A stretch of DNA of 64,000 nt from G963676655 sp963676655 (GCA_963676655.2 CAXXKX010000004.1:496001-560000); one strand, 5' to 3'; shown: positions 32,822 to 42,990, counted from the stretch's first letter. Translations and numbers: made by a program. The notes: a model not told the origin generated them from the letters alone.

Positions 32822-33499
32822 TCAATGCGTTTTTATCAGTTTATCTACTTCGATAACTAACTGTACCGGAGAAGATATAACATCAAGCACGAAAGCCGGA
32901 ACGAACAGGATTTTACATGGATATGCCCAGTCGGCCATGTGTATATTATCCTTGTCGCTGAATTTGGTGTTTATATCAAGATAATATGTCGTGTCGTCAA
33001 TTTTGTATGGAAGCTTAAAGTCGGCATAATTGTAGAGTAATTTTTTGGCCTTTGCCGACTTGATATATTCCGGCGGCCGGGCATTGTCAACTTTGTTGAT
33101 AATATCCGGGGGGTACAGATACCAGACATCGAGAGCGCGAAGTTTGTCTTCAGATAATCCCGGAAAAATATTTATTGGGGCATACAGCTGGATATTGCGG
33201 TCATTATCCTTGCGTGAAATTGTGCGGGTAATGATTTTATCTCTTACTTCCGGCTCATTTAAAATCAGATATCTGCGTCCGACTGGTTCCGGGGAATGAA
33301 AATCGTTTAACGGCCTGCGGTAAAGCATTCCCTCGAAAACAATATTTCCGGCAGAGTCGCTCCAGGTTTGCCTGATATCAAATACAGGAGTGGTCTTGCC
33401 CATGTTGTCCACGTATTTCGTACATACACAACCGGTCAGCAAGAAAAGTCCCGCCGGCAACGGCATCCAACGGCGTAGTTTTAATATTGGAAAATTCAT
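32822..33499 (-). CDS. Putative lipoprotein of unknown function
   Basis: 225 aa. Signal with lipobox LLTGC (residues about 17-24: PLPAGLFLLTGCVC); mature part has beta-rich segments and a hydrophobic C-terminal stretch (ILFVPAFVLDVISSPVQLVIEV). The pattern 'YPC..LFVPAFVLDVI..PVQL' resembles small YceK-type lipoproteins, but this is only a resemblance. It is followed upstream on the same strand by a small membrane protein. Confidence 0.78.
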   Translation of the reverse strand: MNFPILKLRRWMPLPAGLFLLTGCVCTKYVDNMGKTTPVFDIRQTWSDSAGNIVFEGMLYRRPLNDFHSPEPVGRRYLILNEPEVRDKIITRTISRKDNDRNIQLYAPINIFPGLSEDKLRALDVWYLYPPDIINKVDNARPPEYIKSAKAKKLLYNYADFKLPYKIDDTTYYLDINTKFSDKDNIHMADWAYPCKILFVPAFVLDVISSPVQLVIEVDKLIKTH

Positions 33500-33510
33500 C
33501 TTCAGTTGGA

Positions 33511-33798
33511 TTACAGATCATACAGCCCGATGTACCAGTCCAGAATTCCTTTCAAAGATGTATTGTCGTGCAGCCAGGAGAGGGGGGCGTAGATGATGTG
33601 AAAACTTCCGAAATCCCAGGCGCAGGCCTTATACAGCCAGAAAGCGGGACCGATACTTAGAATGTAGAAGCAGATCAGGCAAGGCAGCCCATAGATCAGC
33701 AAACGAAGCATCATTACCTGAGTTTTATTTGGCGGCGGCGACTGATTCTGCTCCTGCGCCTGATAATCATCTTGAGCTTGCATCACTTCGTTTGACAT
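33511..33798 (-). CDS. Small membrane protein, unknown function
   Basis: 95 aa. A Gln/Pro-rich soluble N-terminus (residues 1-27) is followed by one or two hydrophobic helices (LLIYGLPCLICFYILSIGPAFWLY) and an aromatic C-terminus. It stops 11 bases before the lipoprotein gene, so the two are probably co-transcribed and may work together at the envelope. Confidence 0.7.
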   Translation of the reverse strand: MSNEVMQAQDDYQAQEQNQSPPPNKTQVMMLRLLIYGLPCLICFYILSIGPAFWLYKACAWDFGSFHIIYAPLSWLHDNTSLKGILDWYIGLYDL

Positions 33799-34047
33799 AA
33801 CTACACTCCTTCACTATTACTCATGCAAAACCGCTATTTCGGATGAGCGTTTAAAGTTGAAAATAGTGGAACAAAGTTCACCTCAATTTTATTACTATGA
33901 AATAAATACATTAATTTTGTAATCCAGGGTTGATTATTGTTTGCTTCTTACTTGCAACCTTTAATTTGCATACGACGTTCCGGCATTTTACTCCACTGCT
34001 AATCTACATGCCGGGACCATGCAGTCAAGCATATTATGCATAATATC
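33799..34047. other. Intergenic spacer
   Basis: A/T-rich, with no clear promoter or terminator boxes that I could place with confidence. Confidence 0.4.
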
Positions 34048-35403
34048 TTATAAATACTTTGCCGCGACGGCAGCCAGGGAACTTCTTTCACTTTTTTCCA
34101 GGGTTATATGACCGTGAAGCTCACTTGCCTTAAGGCGTTCGACCGTGTAGGTCAGACCGTTGCTCGAGGCGTCCAGATACGGGTTGTCAATTTGATAAGG
34201 ATCGCCGGTCAGCACCATTTTGGTTCCTTCTCCAGCGCGGCTGATGATGGTTTTAACTTCGTGCGGCGTCAGGTTTTGCGCTTCGTCAACGATGACGAAC
34301 TGTTTAGGAATGCTGCGGCCGCGGATATAAGTCAGGGCTTCGAGGTCGATTTTGTGGGAATTGATCAGGTCGTCGGTTTTTTTACTGGAAACCCGCTTGT
34401 CGCCGTCACTGGACTGCATCAGGTAGTCCAGGTTATCGAAGATCGGCTGCATCCAATGGGTCAGCTTCTGTTCTTTGTCGCCCGGCAGAAATCCGATATC
34501 ATTGCCCAGCGGAACGATTGGCCGGGACACCAGAATCTTTTCATATTTGTTGCGCCTGATCGTTGATTCCAGCGCGGCGGCCAGGGCAAGCAGGGTTTTT
34601 CCGGTTCCGGCCTGTCCGACCAGAGTAACCACCTGAACATCCGGATCCATCAGCAGTTCGAGTGCCATTGTCTGTTCTTTGTTGCGGGGCAGGATGTTCC
34701 AGATAGGATGATCCTGCTGTTTGGAACTGACCGGGTAGAGTCTCCCGTCGTTACAGAGCCGGGCCATGGCGGTATGTTTGGGGTTGCTGGTATCCTGAAT
34801 AATGACAAATTCATTCGGATAGAGGTCGAAGCTGGGATTTTCAATGCTTTTTTCCTGGTACAGCCGATTGATGAGATCGCCTTCGGCTTCAACCGTTTTA
34901 CAGCCGGTGAAAAGAGTTTCAAAGTCGACTTTTTCACGTTCAAAATCCATCACCTTGATACCGAGAGCGTCAGCTTTCAAGCGCAGGTTGATATCTTTGC
35001 TGATGAAAATAACATTGGGCAGTTGTTTATTCAGAACATAAGCAACCCGGATAATCCGGTTGTCCGGAATGTCCATATCGAGGATTGAGTCGAAAACTTT
35101 ATCCGGAGTATTGTCGCTGAAATTATTCAGTTGGGCCGCGGAGGTTATTCTTACTTTGCCGGTGGCCAGGCTGCCAATGCTGGACAGCGGTACGCCTTCT
35201 GAGAGAGAGCCCTGTTCGCGAAGAGCGTCCAAACGCCTTATTACTTGTCGGGCATTGCGCCCAAGTTCATCCTGAAATTTTTTAAACTTATCGAGTTCTT
35301 CAATTACCGCCATTGGTAAAACAACGTCATTGTCCTGTAGCGATTCCATGCTCTGAGCGGAGTGCAAAAGCACATTAGTATCCAGAACGAAAGTTTTCGG
35401 CAT
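34048..35403 (-). CDS. PhoH-family ATPase with N-terminal PIN domain
   Basis: 451 aa. PIN-domain ribonuclease fold at residues 1-140 (TFVLDTNVLLHS with D8, PMAVIEELDKFK with acidic residues, RNARQVIRRLD), followed by the PhoH P-loop domain (GQAGTGKTLLALAAAL near 265-280, then FVIVDEAQNLTPHEVKTIISR as Walker B). This PIN-PhoH architecture is the PhoH2/YlaK type, implicated in RNA unwinding and cleavage and sometimes in toxin-antitoxin context. No antitoxin-like gene is adjacent here. Confidence 0.92.
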   Translation of the reverse strand: MPKTFVLDTNVLLHSAQSMESLQDNDVVLPMAVIEELDKFKKFQDELGRNARQVIRRLDALREQGSLSEGVPLSSIGSLATGKVRITSAAQLNNFSDNTPDKVFDSILDMDIPDNRIIRVAYVLNKQLPNVIFISKDINLRLKADALGIKVMDFEREKVDFETLFTGCKTVEAEGDLINRLYQEKSIENPSFDLYPNEFVIIQDTSNPKHTAMARLCNDGRLYPVSSKQQDHPIWNILPRNKEQTMALELLMDPDVQVVTLVGQAGTGKTLLALAAALESTIRRNKYEKILVSRPIVPLGNDIGFLPGDKEQKLTHWMQPIFDNLDYLMQSSDGDKRVSSKKTDDLINSHKIDLEALTYIRGRSIPKQFVIVDEAQNLTPHEVKTIISRAGEGTKMVLTGDPYQIDNPYLDASSNGLTYTVERLKASELHGHITLEKSERSSLAAVAAKYL

Positions 35404-35565
35404 CAGTTGCGGGCCCTTCTGATTTAAATGGTTGATTGGTTTGTTGCCTGACTCGACTTCCTAAAGTTATTCTAAACCACTTTTAAATCAAAATCCAGTC
35501 CTGAAACAAAAATTAAACAAAATTTTAGGGAAATATGGTTTAATTTATGCCGGAAATTTTTGAAA

Positions 35566-36819
35566 TCAGCCTGCTCTTTTGCCGGATTCGTTCCAGTTTT
35601 GCATAAAGTAGCGCGGAGTCGATAGATAGGTATCGATTTCCTTGAATACAATATCGACCTCAATGCTGCTGATGCAAGGGTATGGATTGCGGTTGTTATC
35701 CAGATACGGGCATTGCCAGTTGCAGCCGTAACAAGTCATCGGTTGATTTATTACCGCCGGCATCTCATATATATGTGAGACAAATTTAGGGTAGGGCAGG
35801 AATCTGCCATAATGACCGCCGCCGGTTGGACAGAATGCTTTGACTCTGGCGGCCGCGGCGATGTGAATGCCGCCGGTATCATTGGCGAAAACGAACTGGG
35901 CATGGGTGATGATATCGATGAATTCAAGCAGGGACGTTTTTCCGTTTAAATTCAGAATTTTTTCCGAATCTAAACCATCTTCGATGTATTTTGCCCGTTC
36001 ATCAGCGTCCGGGGTTCCGCATATCACGGCTTTAATGTGATATTTCCCGACAATGCGTTTGATTGTTTCAGTGGTCTTGTCAATATCCCAGCATTTGTTG
36101 ATCCAGCTGCTGCCGGAAATGACGACGAAATAGTTCTGGTCGTTGGTATTGAGCCAACGCTTCCTGACGTCGTTCAATTGAATCCGGGTGTCAGGAGAGT
36201 CAGATTTTACGTTTAACTCTGCCAAAAATTGTTCATTGGCGGCGAATTCCGAATCCAGCAGCGGGGTGCCGACAACCGTATTGCCGGAAGATCTTCTTCG
36301 GAAAGGAATCAGATCGGTATACCATTTGTCGCTCCATTGCATCAGTACCGGATTTATACTGCCGGGAGAGTTCATAAAGGCAATACTGAATTGAGCGCGG
36401 CTGAACAATGTCATCATATCCTCAACCAGAAACTCCCGGGATAATCTGGGTTGCAGAACCACATCATAAGCCTTGAAATAGACCTCTTTCAGCATCTTGT
36501 GATGATATTTGAAGTTATCGAGAAAAAGTTTGGTGTCAAAAGGAATAAAGTGGTCGAAGTCAACCAGTTTCTTCGCCGCATCGATCCAGACACGATTGCC
36601 GAGAAGCGATATTTCATATTCGTCAGGCGGATAAGCATCTCTTAATGCCCGGGCGTAAGGAAGCCACATGAAAAAATCTCCAATCGCATCACATCGGGGG
36701 ATCAATATTTTTTTGCGCTGATACGGAGGCCGTTTGCCGGAGGTAATCTTTAGCATGGCCAGATAAAGAAAATCCAGCAGCAGGAAGCTGCCGAGTTTTA
36801 TTTTACGCTTTATCCTCAT
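35566..36819 (-). CDS. Glycosyltransferase family 9 (ADP-heptose:LPS heptosyltransferase-like)
   Basis: 417 aa. GT9 features: KKILIPRCDAIGDFFMWLP at the N-terminus (about 36-54) and the nucleotide-sugar motif FVFANDTGGIHIAAAARVKAFC near 310. A Cys-rich end (CYGCNWQCPYLDNNRNPYPC) is typical of many members. It should add heptose or a similar sugar to a lipopolysaccharide-type core at the cytoplasmic face. It overlaps the methyltransferase gene by 4 bases, forming a surface-glycan operon. Confidence 0.88.
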   Translation of the reverse strand: MRIKRKIKLGSFLLLDFLYLAMLKITSGKRPPYQRKKILIPRCDAIGDFFMWLPYARALRDAYPPDEYEISLLGNRVWIDAAKKLVDFDHFIPFDTKLFLDNFKYHHKMLKEVYFKAYDVVLQPRLSREFLVEDMMTLFSRAQFSIAFMNSPGSINPVLMQWSDKWYTDLIPFRRRSSGNTVVGTPLLDSEFAANEQFLAELNVKSDSPDTRIQLNDVRKRWLNTNDQNYFVVISGSSWINKCWDIDKTTETIKRIVGKYHIKAVICGTPDADERAKYIEDGLDSEKILNLNGKTSLLEFIDIITHAQFVFANDTGGIHIAAAARVKAFCPTGGGHYGRFLPYPKFVSHIYEMPAVINQPMTCYGCNWQCPYLDNNRNPYPCISSIEVDIVFKEIDTYLSTPRYFMQNWNESGKRAG

Positions 36820-37634
36820 ATTTGAGCCTCCATCAATTCGCAGGTTTGATTACCTGTTTTGATCAGGTTTGAATCGCTGATCGTTTTTGAGGAACATAAA
36901 AGTTTGATGATTTCAGCTATAAACAGACAAGAGCGGCGCTTCGAGCATAACATAAGGTTCACAAGCCAGGCCGGACCCGGTTTGTGTCTGCTCAGGATAT
37001 GGAGGTCGTCGCGATTCGAATAAAGATACAGATTGTGCAAATTTGCGATCCGCTGCAAGGTTTCGTAAGTATAAAAAGCAATGTGCTGGCCGTGTTCAGG
37101 ACTGAAATAATCCCAGGTTCTGTCAATATTTTCCTGATTGAATTTATGAAGTCGGGTTGAAAATATTACGGTGTCCCCGAACTCCAGCATCGCGTGTAAT
37201 TCCTGTAACGGGTCGGGCAGATGTTCAAATACTTCCCAACAAGTGAGAGCTTCGACTTTGGAAGTCTGATCAAATTCGAAATGCTCTGCAAAGATATTGC
37301 ATGAGTAAGGATCATGCCATTTGAAATCAAAGCCGATATCACGCATGATCCTGACAAATAAGCCATAGCCGCCGCCCCAGTCGACAAACGTTCCTTTGCG
37401 GTTCAGAAAAAAATAGATGACCGGAGCGATTTTTTCCGCCATGAGAAAGTTTCTTGCAATAATTCCGGTATCGCTTCGGGTGATACTTTTGTTATAGGCC
37501 TCTTCCAGCCAGAACGGATTTTCAGTTTGAATAAATCCGCATTCGCGACAATAAAAGTATTGAATATCATATTTGTTTAGAACCTTGTTTCTAAACAATT
37601 CCAGAGATTCGGTTTGACAAATTTTACACTGCAT
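36816..37634 (-). CDS. SAM-dependent methyltransferase with N-terminal zinc ribbon
   Basis: 272 aa. N-terminal zinc ribbon C3-x2-C6 and C29-x2-C32 (CKICQ... YCREC), then a class I methyltransferase fold: FVDWGGGYGLFVRIM (SAM site) and ALTCWEVFEHLPDP (about 127-141). This arrangement is common in sugar- and peptide-antibiotic clusters and surface-glycan loci. It overlaps the GT9 gene by 4 bases and the upstream glycosyltransferase by 11, so it likely modifies a sugar of the same glycan. Confidence 0.85.
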   Translation of the reverse strand: MQCKICQTESLELFRNKVLNKYDIQYFYCRECGFIQTENPFWLEEAYNKSITRSDTGIIARNFLMAEKIAPVIYFFLNRKGTFVDWGGGYGLFVRIMRDIGFDFKWHDPYSCNIFAEHFEFDQTSKVEALTCWEVFEHLPDPLQELHAMLEFGDTVIFSTRLHKFNQENIDRTWDYFSPEHGQHIAFYTYETLQRIANLHNLYLYSNRDDLHILSRHKPGPAWLVNLMLCSKRRSCLFIAEIIKLLCSSKTISDSNLIKTGNQTCELMEAQI

Positions 37635-38529
37635 TGATTATTTTCTTTAATTTACGCAAGGTGCTGATTATAATATTTTCATCGAAAAAGTTTTTAAAAG
37701 TAAGCCGGTCGGCTTCAACGTCCGGGGCAATATCAAGTGGATGGATGATGGGATTGTCCATTTCAAAGAGTTCTTGTGACAAATACCGTAAGCTGTCCCG
37801 GTGTGTGCCGCCTTCGCCGATATTTGTGACCAGGTTGCGGTTCGGAATAATTGCCAATCCGTAATTGGCCCATAATGCGAAGTTCCATTGGAAATCCCAC
37901 GTGTTAAAATGTTTGTTTTCGGTATAGACTTGTTTAAGCAGTTCAAGCCAGCGCTTCTGTTCTTTTTCACCGGGGAATATTGAAGCGATCGCGTTCCTTT
38001 TGACAAAGCCGGGATACCTATCCATTTTGACGTCGTAAAGTTCCCAGGCACGACGCCAGGTGGCCCATCCCCAAATATGAGCGTAACGCGAAAAATAATA
38101 GCTTCCGGTTCCGCGTTTGCAACCCATCTGAAAATTGCTTCCGCCAATGTGCATTATCGCGGGATTATCACGATAAAAGTCAAGCATTTCGCTGCAGAAA
38201 CGGAAAAAATCAGGATGTGGCAGGCAGTCATCTTCCAGAATGATCCCTTCTGCAACTTCTGAAAAGAACCAGTCAATGGCGGAACTGACGGCTGACCGGC
38301 AGCCCAGGTTTTCCGTCCTGAACAGGGTTTTCATTTCACAGGGCCAGTCGATATTGTCCAATACCTCAGTCCGGGTTCGTTCACATAAATCAACCTCACC
38401 GGAGACTTCCGGCCGGGGCCCGTCCGCCGCTATATATAAAACCGGTACTTGAGCTTTCCGGATCTCCGCAAAAACTTGAGCTGTTTTTTCCGGCCGGTTA
38501 AAGATCAGCAGCAGAACGGGGGTAAGCAT
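37624..38529 (-). CDS. Glycosyltransferase, GT-A fold (family 2-like)
   Basis: 301 aa. The N-terminus LTPVLLLIFNRPEKTAQVF and acidic DXD-like motif LEDDCLPHPDFFRF (about 97-110) are GT-A type. The WGWATWRRAW segment is found in a subgroup of bacterial GTs acting on surface sugars. First gene of the glycan operon (then methyltransferase, GT9). Confidence 0.83.
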   Translation of the reverse strand: MLTPVLLLIFNRPEKTAQVFAEIRKAQVPVLYIAADGPRPEVSGEVDLCERTRTEVLDNIDWPCEMKTLFRTENLGCRSAVSSAIDWFFSEVAEGIILEDDCLPHPDFFRFCSEMLDFYRDNPAIMHIGGSNFQMGCKRGTGSYYFSRYAHIWGWATWRRAWELYDVKMDRYPGFVKRNAIASIFPGEKEQKRWLELLKQVYTENKHFNTWDFQWNFALWANYGLAIIPNRNLVTNIGEGGTHRDSLRYLSQELFEMDNPIIHPLDIAPDVEADRLTFKNFFDENIIISTLRKLKKIINAV

Positions 38530-38692
38530 AGATATAGTGATCCTTATATTTCTCTGGTCAAGCGATTAGTGAATAGATAATAATTTCTCATCCCCATTAT
38601 ACACATGAAATATGACAAATATTACTCAAAATTCAAGGAAAAACTGTTATTTTATTTGCAGAATTGCTTTTCGGAGATTATTATTTACTTAA

Positions 38693-38722
38693 TTAACCTG
38701 TAGCGCATGCATGTGTTATACT
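38693..38722 (+). promoter_or_regulatory. Weak candidate promoter of the H+-ATPase gene
   Basis: TATACT at 38717-38722 with TTAACC 18 bases upstream; AAGGAG (38728-38733) precedes the start. The -35 is poor, so this is tentative. Confidence 0.35.
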
Positions 38723-38742
38723 TGAAATAAGGAGATCTGACC

Positions 38743-41322
38743 ATGGCTGAGACTGCACCGTTTACTGTTGAATCCGAACAGGCCGAGAAATTATCTGTAG
38801 AGGATGTTCTGGCCAAAGTTCAAAGTACCAAACAAGGATTGAGTTCGGCAGAGGCGACAAAACGCCTTGAGCAATGCGGACCTAACGCTCTGGAGGAAAA
38901 AAAAGAAAGCACACTGCTGAAGCTGTTCAAGTTTTTCTGGGGCCCGATTCCGTGGATGATCGAGATTGCCGCGGTTCTTTCGCTGATCGCTCAGGATTGG
39001 AAAGATTTCTGTATCATCTCTTTTATGCTGATCTTCAATGCCATGATCGGATTCTGGGAGGAGCACAAGGCCAGTAATGCCCTTGATGCGTTGAAAGCGT
39101 CTCTGGCGCTGAAAGCCCGGGCCTTGCGTGACGGTTCATGGCAGGAAATTGACGCGACTACACTGGTTCCCGGTGATGTTATCCGGATTCGACTTGGTGA
39201 TGTAATTCCCGCTGACGGCAAATTGCTTGACGGTGAATATTTAAGCGTCGATCAGGCCGCGCTGACGGGAGAATCCCTGCCGGTTAATAAAATGTCCGGC
39301 GATCCGGTCTACTCCGGTTCGATTGCCAAACAGGGGGAAATGACCTCGGTGGTTACAGCGACCGGGTCAAACACTTTCTTCGGCCGGACCGCTAAACTGG
39401 TTGCCAGTGCCGGTAATATCTCACATTTCCAGCAGGCGGTTATGCGGGTCGGTAATTTTCTGATCTTGCTGTCGGTTAGTCTCTGTCTGCTGCTGACTAT
39501 TGTGGTGCTTTACCGTGACCATATGCAGGGAGCAATTAATCTGCATGATATTTTGCGTCTGGCTAAGTTTGTCCTGATTCTGGCGATTGCCTCGATTCCG
39601 GTCGCAATGCCGGCCGTGTTGTCGGTGACAATGGCTCTGGGCGCGTTGGCCATGTCGAAAAGTAAAGCGATTGTTGCCCGTCTGCAGGCGATTGAGGAAA
39701 TGGCCGGGGTGGATATCCTTTGTTCCGATAAGACCGGGACTTTGACCAAGAACGAACTTACGCTTGGCGATCCGGTACTCTATGCGGCAAAAGATGCCCA
39801 GGAGTGTATTCTCGATGGCGCTCTGGCCAGTAAAGAGGAAGATAACGATACGATTGATTTGACGATCATTGCTGCTCTGGATGATAAAAGTATTCTTGAT
39901 AATTACAAGCAGACCTCATTTGTGCCGTTCGATCCGGTCAAAAAACGGACCGAAGGCGTGGTTACCGGTCCTGACGGCAAAGAAATGCATTATACCAAAG
40001 GCGCGCCTCAGGTCATTATCGCGATGAGTGATTTGTCCGATGACGATAAGGCCAAAGCCGACAAGCAAGTCGCCGATTTTGCCTCTCACGGTTATCGTGC
40101 GCTGGGTGTTGCTTCAAGCGCGGATAATAAAACCTGGTCTTTCCTCGGAATAATTCCGATGTTTGATCCCCCGCGTGACGATTCGGCTGAAACCATTAAA
40201 CAGGCTAAAGAACACGGTTTGATGGTGAAAATGGTCACCGGTGACGATGTCGCGATCGGCTCCGAGATTTCCGGTCAGCTTGGCATGGGAACCCATATCC
40301 AGGCTGCCGCCGACATGTTTACTGACGTCGATCTGGATAATATTCCTGATAAACTGTGCCAGTGCATTGAGAAAGCCGACGGCTTTGGCCGGGTCTTTCC
40401 TGAACATAAATACGCGATTGTCAAAGCCCTGCAGAAACGCAATCATATTGTGGCTATGACCGGCGACGGGGTTAATGACGCCCCGGCCTTGAAACAGGCG
40501 GATGCCGGAGTTGCCGTGTCCGGCGCCACTGATGCGGCCCGTGCCGCCGCCGCGCTCATTTTGACGGCTCCCGGTCTTAGCGTAATCATTCGCGCCATTG
40601 AAACTGCCAGGCAGATTTTCGAACGCATGATGAGTTACACTATCTACCGCATTGCCATGACGATTGACGTTATGTTCTTTGTGGTTCTGGCTATGCTGGT
40701 CTTTCCGGTTGTGCCGGGAACGGATCATGCTTTCAAACCGTTAACCGCGGTTATGATTATCATTCTGGCGCTGCTCGATGATATCCCGATTATGACGATT
40801 GCCTATGACAATACGGTGATCTCCCCGAAGCCGGTGCGCTGGCAGATGGGGCGGGTTCTCGCCGTTTCATGTGTCCTTGGCGCGCTGGCGGTAGTTCAGA
40901 CTTTCGGGTTGCTCTTTATCGGTATGCATAACCTGAATACTGTGGTCTGGGGTGTGAAGATCGATGAAAGTCACTTGCAGACCATGATGTTTCTGCAGTT
41001 GGTAGTCGGCGGACACCTGATGCTGTTCCTGACCCGCATGAAAACCTGGTTCTTCCTTAAACCGTGGCCGAGCTGGAAACTTGCCGGCGCGATTGTCGGG
41101 ACTCAGCTGTTTGCCGCGGCAATGTGCGGTTTTGGCTGGCTGGTCAATCAGCTGCCGTGGACATTGATCGGTCTGGTCTGGGTTTACAACCTGATTTGGA
41201 TGCTCGGCCAGGACGTTGTGAAAATCGTTGTTTACCGGGTTATTGAAGGTAAAGTTAAACATCATGCGAACTTCCTGAAACGTGTTGGAGGTTCTCTCCT
41301 GCATCATTCGCAAAACGTCTGA
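38743..41322 (+). CDS. Plasma-membrane proton-efflux P-type ATPase (P3A family)
   Basis: 859 aa. Motifs in order: N-terminal cation-ATPase domain, ALTGESLPV (about 182), phosphorylation site D329 in CSDKTGTLT, KGAPQ (about 418), TGDGVNDAPALKQADAGVAVSG (about 575). Membrane segments M1-M4 precede the phosphorylation site and a C-terminal cluster of helices follows, including MTIDVMFFVVLAMLVF. P3A pumps export H+ at the plasma membrane and are common in archaea and some bacteria. AAGGAG is 9 bases before the ATG. Function in pH or ion homeostasis is an inference from family. Confidence 0.92.
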   Translation: MAETAPFTVESEQAEKLSVEDVLAKVQSTKQGLSSAEATKRLEQCGPNALEEKKESTLLKLFKFFWGPIPWMIEIAAVLSLIAQDWKDFCIISFMLIFNAMIGFWEEHKASNALDALKASLALKARALRDGSWQEIDATTLVPGDVIRIRLGDVIPADGKLLDGEYLSVDQAALTGESLPVNKMSGDPVYSGSIAKQGEMTSVVTATGSNTFFGRTAKLVASAGNISHFQQAVMRVGNFLILLSVSLCLLLTIVVLYRDHMQGAINLHDILRLAKFVLILAIASIPVAMPAVLSVTMALGALAMSKSKAIVARLQAIEEMAGVDILCSDKTGTLTKNELTLGDPVLYAAKDAQECILDGALASKEEDNDTIDLTIIAALDDKSILDNYKQTSFVPFDPVKKRTEGVVTGPDGKEMHYTKGAPQVIIAMSDLSDDDKAKADKQVADFASHGYRALGVASSADNKTWSFLGIIPMFDPPRDDSAETIKQAKEHGLMVKMVTGDDVAIGSEISGQLGMGTHIQAAADMFTDVDLDNIPDKLCQCIEKADGFGRVFPEHKYAIVKALQKRNHIVAMTGDGVNDAPALKQADAGVAVSGATDAARAAAALILTAPGLSVIIRAIETARQIFERMMSYTIYRIAMTIDVMFFVVLAMLVFPVVPGTDHAFKPLTAVMIIILALLDDIPIMTIAYDNTVISPKPVRWQMGRVLAVSCVLGALAVVQTFGLLFIGMHNLNTVVWGVKIDESHLQTMMFLQLVVGGHLMLFLTRMKTWFFLKPWPSWKLAGAIVGTQLFAAAMCGFGWLVNQLPWTLIGLVWVYNLIWMLGQDVVKIVVYRVIEGKVKHHANFLKRVGGSLLHHSQNV

Positions 41323-41339
41323 TTATTTTAAAATCCAAG

Positions 41340-41377
41340 ACCGGGTTGTGGCGATTTGTTGCGGCCCGGTTTTTTTT
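41340..41377 (+). terminator. Rho-independent terminator of the ATPase gene
   Basis: Stem ACCGGG/CCCGGT (41340-41345 with 41365-41370) followed by seven T; 17 bases after the stop codon. Confidence 0.85.
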
Positions 41378-41397
41378 GTATATTTTTTTGCTCCTTA

Positions 41398-41455
41398 CTG
41401 ACAAGAAAAGGGGGGATTGACTTGCGTTTTTAAGAGGTTGGAGTTATCTTGTCAG
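41398..41455. promoter_or_regulatory. Inverted repeat upstream of fumC
   Basis: CTGACAAG (41398-41405) and CTTGTCAG (41448-41455) are perfect inverted repeats 42 bases apart, with a poly-G run and a TTGACTTGCG stretch in between. A TATCTT near the second arm is a possible -10. May be a regulatory palindrome for the fumarase gene. Confidence 0.35.
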
Positions 41456-41592
41456 GATGTTTATAAATAAGTTTTTGATCATAATTATCTATAACAAGCT
41501 AACCGCAGTATTTGAACAAAATCGAAATCTGTGATGTTATAGAAAAATAAGCTTGACCGCTTATTAAGTTGGATAATACAGGAGAAATGCGA

Positions 41593-42990
41593 ATGACGAA
41601 AGAGAATGTCCGGATTGAGTGCGACAGTATGGGGCAGATCGAGGTGCCGGCCGATAAATTATGGGGCGCTCAGACCCAGAGATCACTGATTCATTTTAAT
41701 ATCGGCGGCGACCGCATGCCGGTCGAAGTTGTCCGGGGCATGGGGATTTTGAAGAAAGCCGCAGCCTTGACCAACCGCGACCTTGGCAAACTTGACGCGA
41801 ACAAAGCACAACTCATTGTGCGCGCCGCTGACGAAGTCATTGCCGGAGCGCTTGACGAACATTTTCCGCTCTATGTCTGGCAGACCGGCAGCGGAACCCA
41901 GAGCAATATGAACGCGAACGAAGTTATCGCCAACCGGGCGACGCAGCTTGCATGCGGTCAGATCGGGGTAAAGGACATGATCCACCCGAACAACCACGTT
42001 AACATGTCGCAGTCTTCCAACGATACTTTTCCGACCGCCATGTATATCGCTGCTGTAACCTCCATGAACAAGGTGCTACTGCCGGAAGTCAGGAAATTTC
42101 GTGACGCCCTGGCGGACAAGGCGGAAGAGTTCTCCGATATCGTTAAAATAGGCCGGACTCATCTTCAGGACGCGGTGCCGTTGACGTTGGGACAGGAGTT
42201 CAGCGGTTACGTGGCGCAACTTGATACCGCTATCGGGAATATCGAATATACCCGGAACGGTTTATATAATCTGGCGATTGGCGGGACCGCGGTTGGCACC
42301 GGCTTGAATACCCATCCGGAATTTGCGGATCGTGCCGCCGCGCATATCGCGGAACTTACCGGCGAACCGTTCAAATCGGCTCCGAATAAATTTGCCGCGC
42401 TGGCCGCGCATGACGAACTGGCCGCGGTCAGCGGCGCGTTACGCGGCCTGGCTTCGGTTTTGTTTAAAATTGCCAGCGATCTGCGGCTGTTGGCTTCCGG
42501 CCCGCGTTGCGGGATCGGGGAACTCGTACTGCCGGAAAATGAACCCGGTTCCTCGATCATGCCGGGCAAGGTCAATCCGACCCAGTGTGAAGCGATGACA
42601 ATGGCGGCGGTTCAGGTAATGGGGCTTGACGCCGCGGTTGGAATGGCTGCTTCTCAGGGGCATTTTGAACTCAACGTCTTCAAGCCGTTGATGATTTTCA
42701 ATGTCCTGAAATCAATGCGCCTCTTAGGAGATTGCTGTCACTCCGCCACAAAATATATGGTTGAAGGGATCAAGGTCAATAATGACAAGGTGCAGGAATA
42801 TTTGACTTCCTCGCTGATGCTGGTAACCGCTTTGAATCAGGTGATAGGTTATGACAAGGCTGCGGAAATCGCGAAGTTTGCCCATAAAGAAGGCCTGACA
42901 TTAAAAGAAGCGACTCTTAAACTGGGTTATCTGGATGAAGCCGCTTTCGACAAAGCCGTCGATCCGGCCGCAATGACCAAACCGCAGTAA
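41593..42990 (+). CDS. fumC: Fumarate hydratase, class II
   Basis: 465 aa; ATG at 41593 with GGAG 8 bases upstream, in preference to TTG at 41569. Iron-free class II fumarase: GSGTQSNMNANEVIANRA, HPNNHVNMSQSSNDTFPTAM, GRTHLQDAVPLTLGQEFSGY and the signature GSSIMPGKVNPTQCEA (about 322-337) are all intact. It interconverts fumarate and malate in the TCA cycle. Standalone gene, no operon partners. Class II enzymes are oxygen-tolerant. Confidence 0.96.
   Translation: MTKENVRIECDSMGQIEVPADKLWGAQTQRSLIHFNIGGDRMPVEVVRGMGILKKAAALTNRDLGKLDANKAQLIVRAADEVIAGALDEHFPLYVWQTGSGTQSNMNANEVIANRATQLACGQIGVKDMIHPNNHVNMSQSSNDTFPTAMYIAAVTSMNKVLLPEVRKFRDALADKAEEFSDIVKIGRTHLQDAVPLTLGQEFSGYVAQLDTAIGNIEYTRNGLYNLAIGGTAVGTGLNTHPEFADRAAAHIAELTGEPFKSAPNKFAALAAHDELAAVSGALRGLASVLFKIASDLRLLASGPRCGIGELVLPENEPGSSIMPGKVNPTQCEAMTMAAVQVMGLDAAVGMAASQGHFELNVFKPLMIFNVLKSMRLLGDCCHSATKYMVEGIKVNNDKVQEYLTSSLMLVTALNQVIGYDKAAEIAKFAHKEGLTLKEATLKLGYLDEAAFDKAVDPAAMTKPQ

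Noticed and set aside
34048..35403. Toxin of a toxin-antitoxin pair (PIN domain)
   Set aside because: The PIN domain is fused to PhoH and no antitoxin-like gene precedes it.
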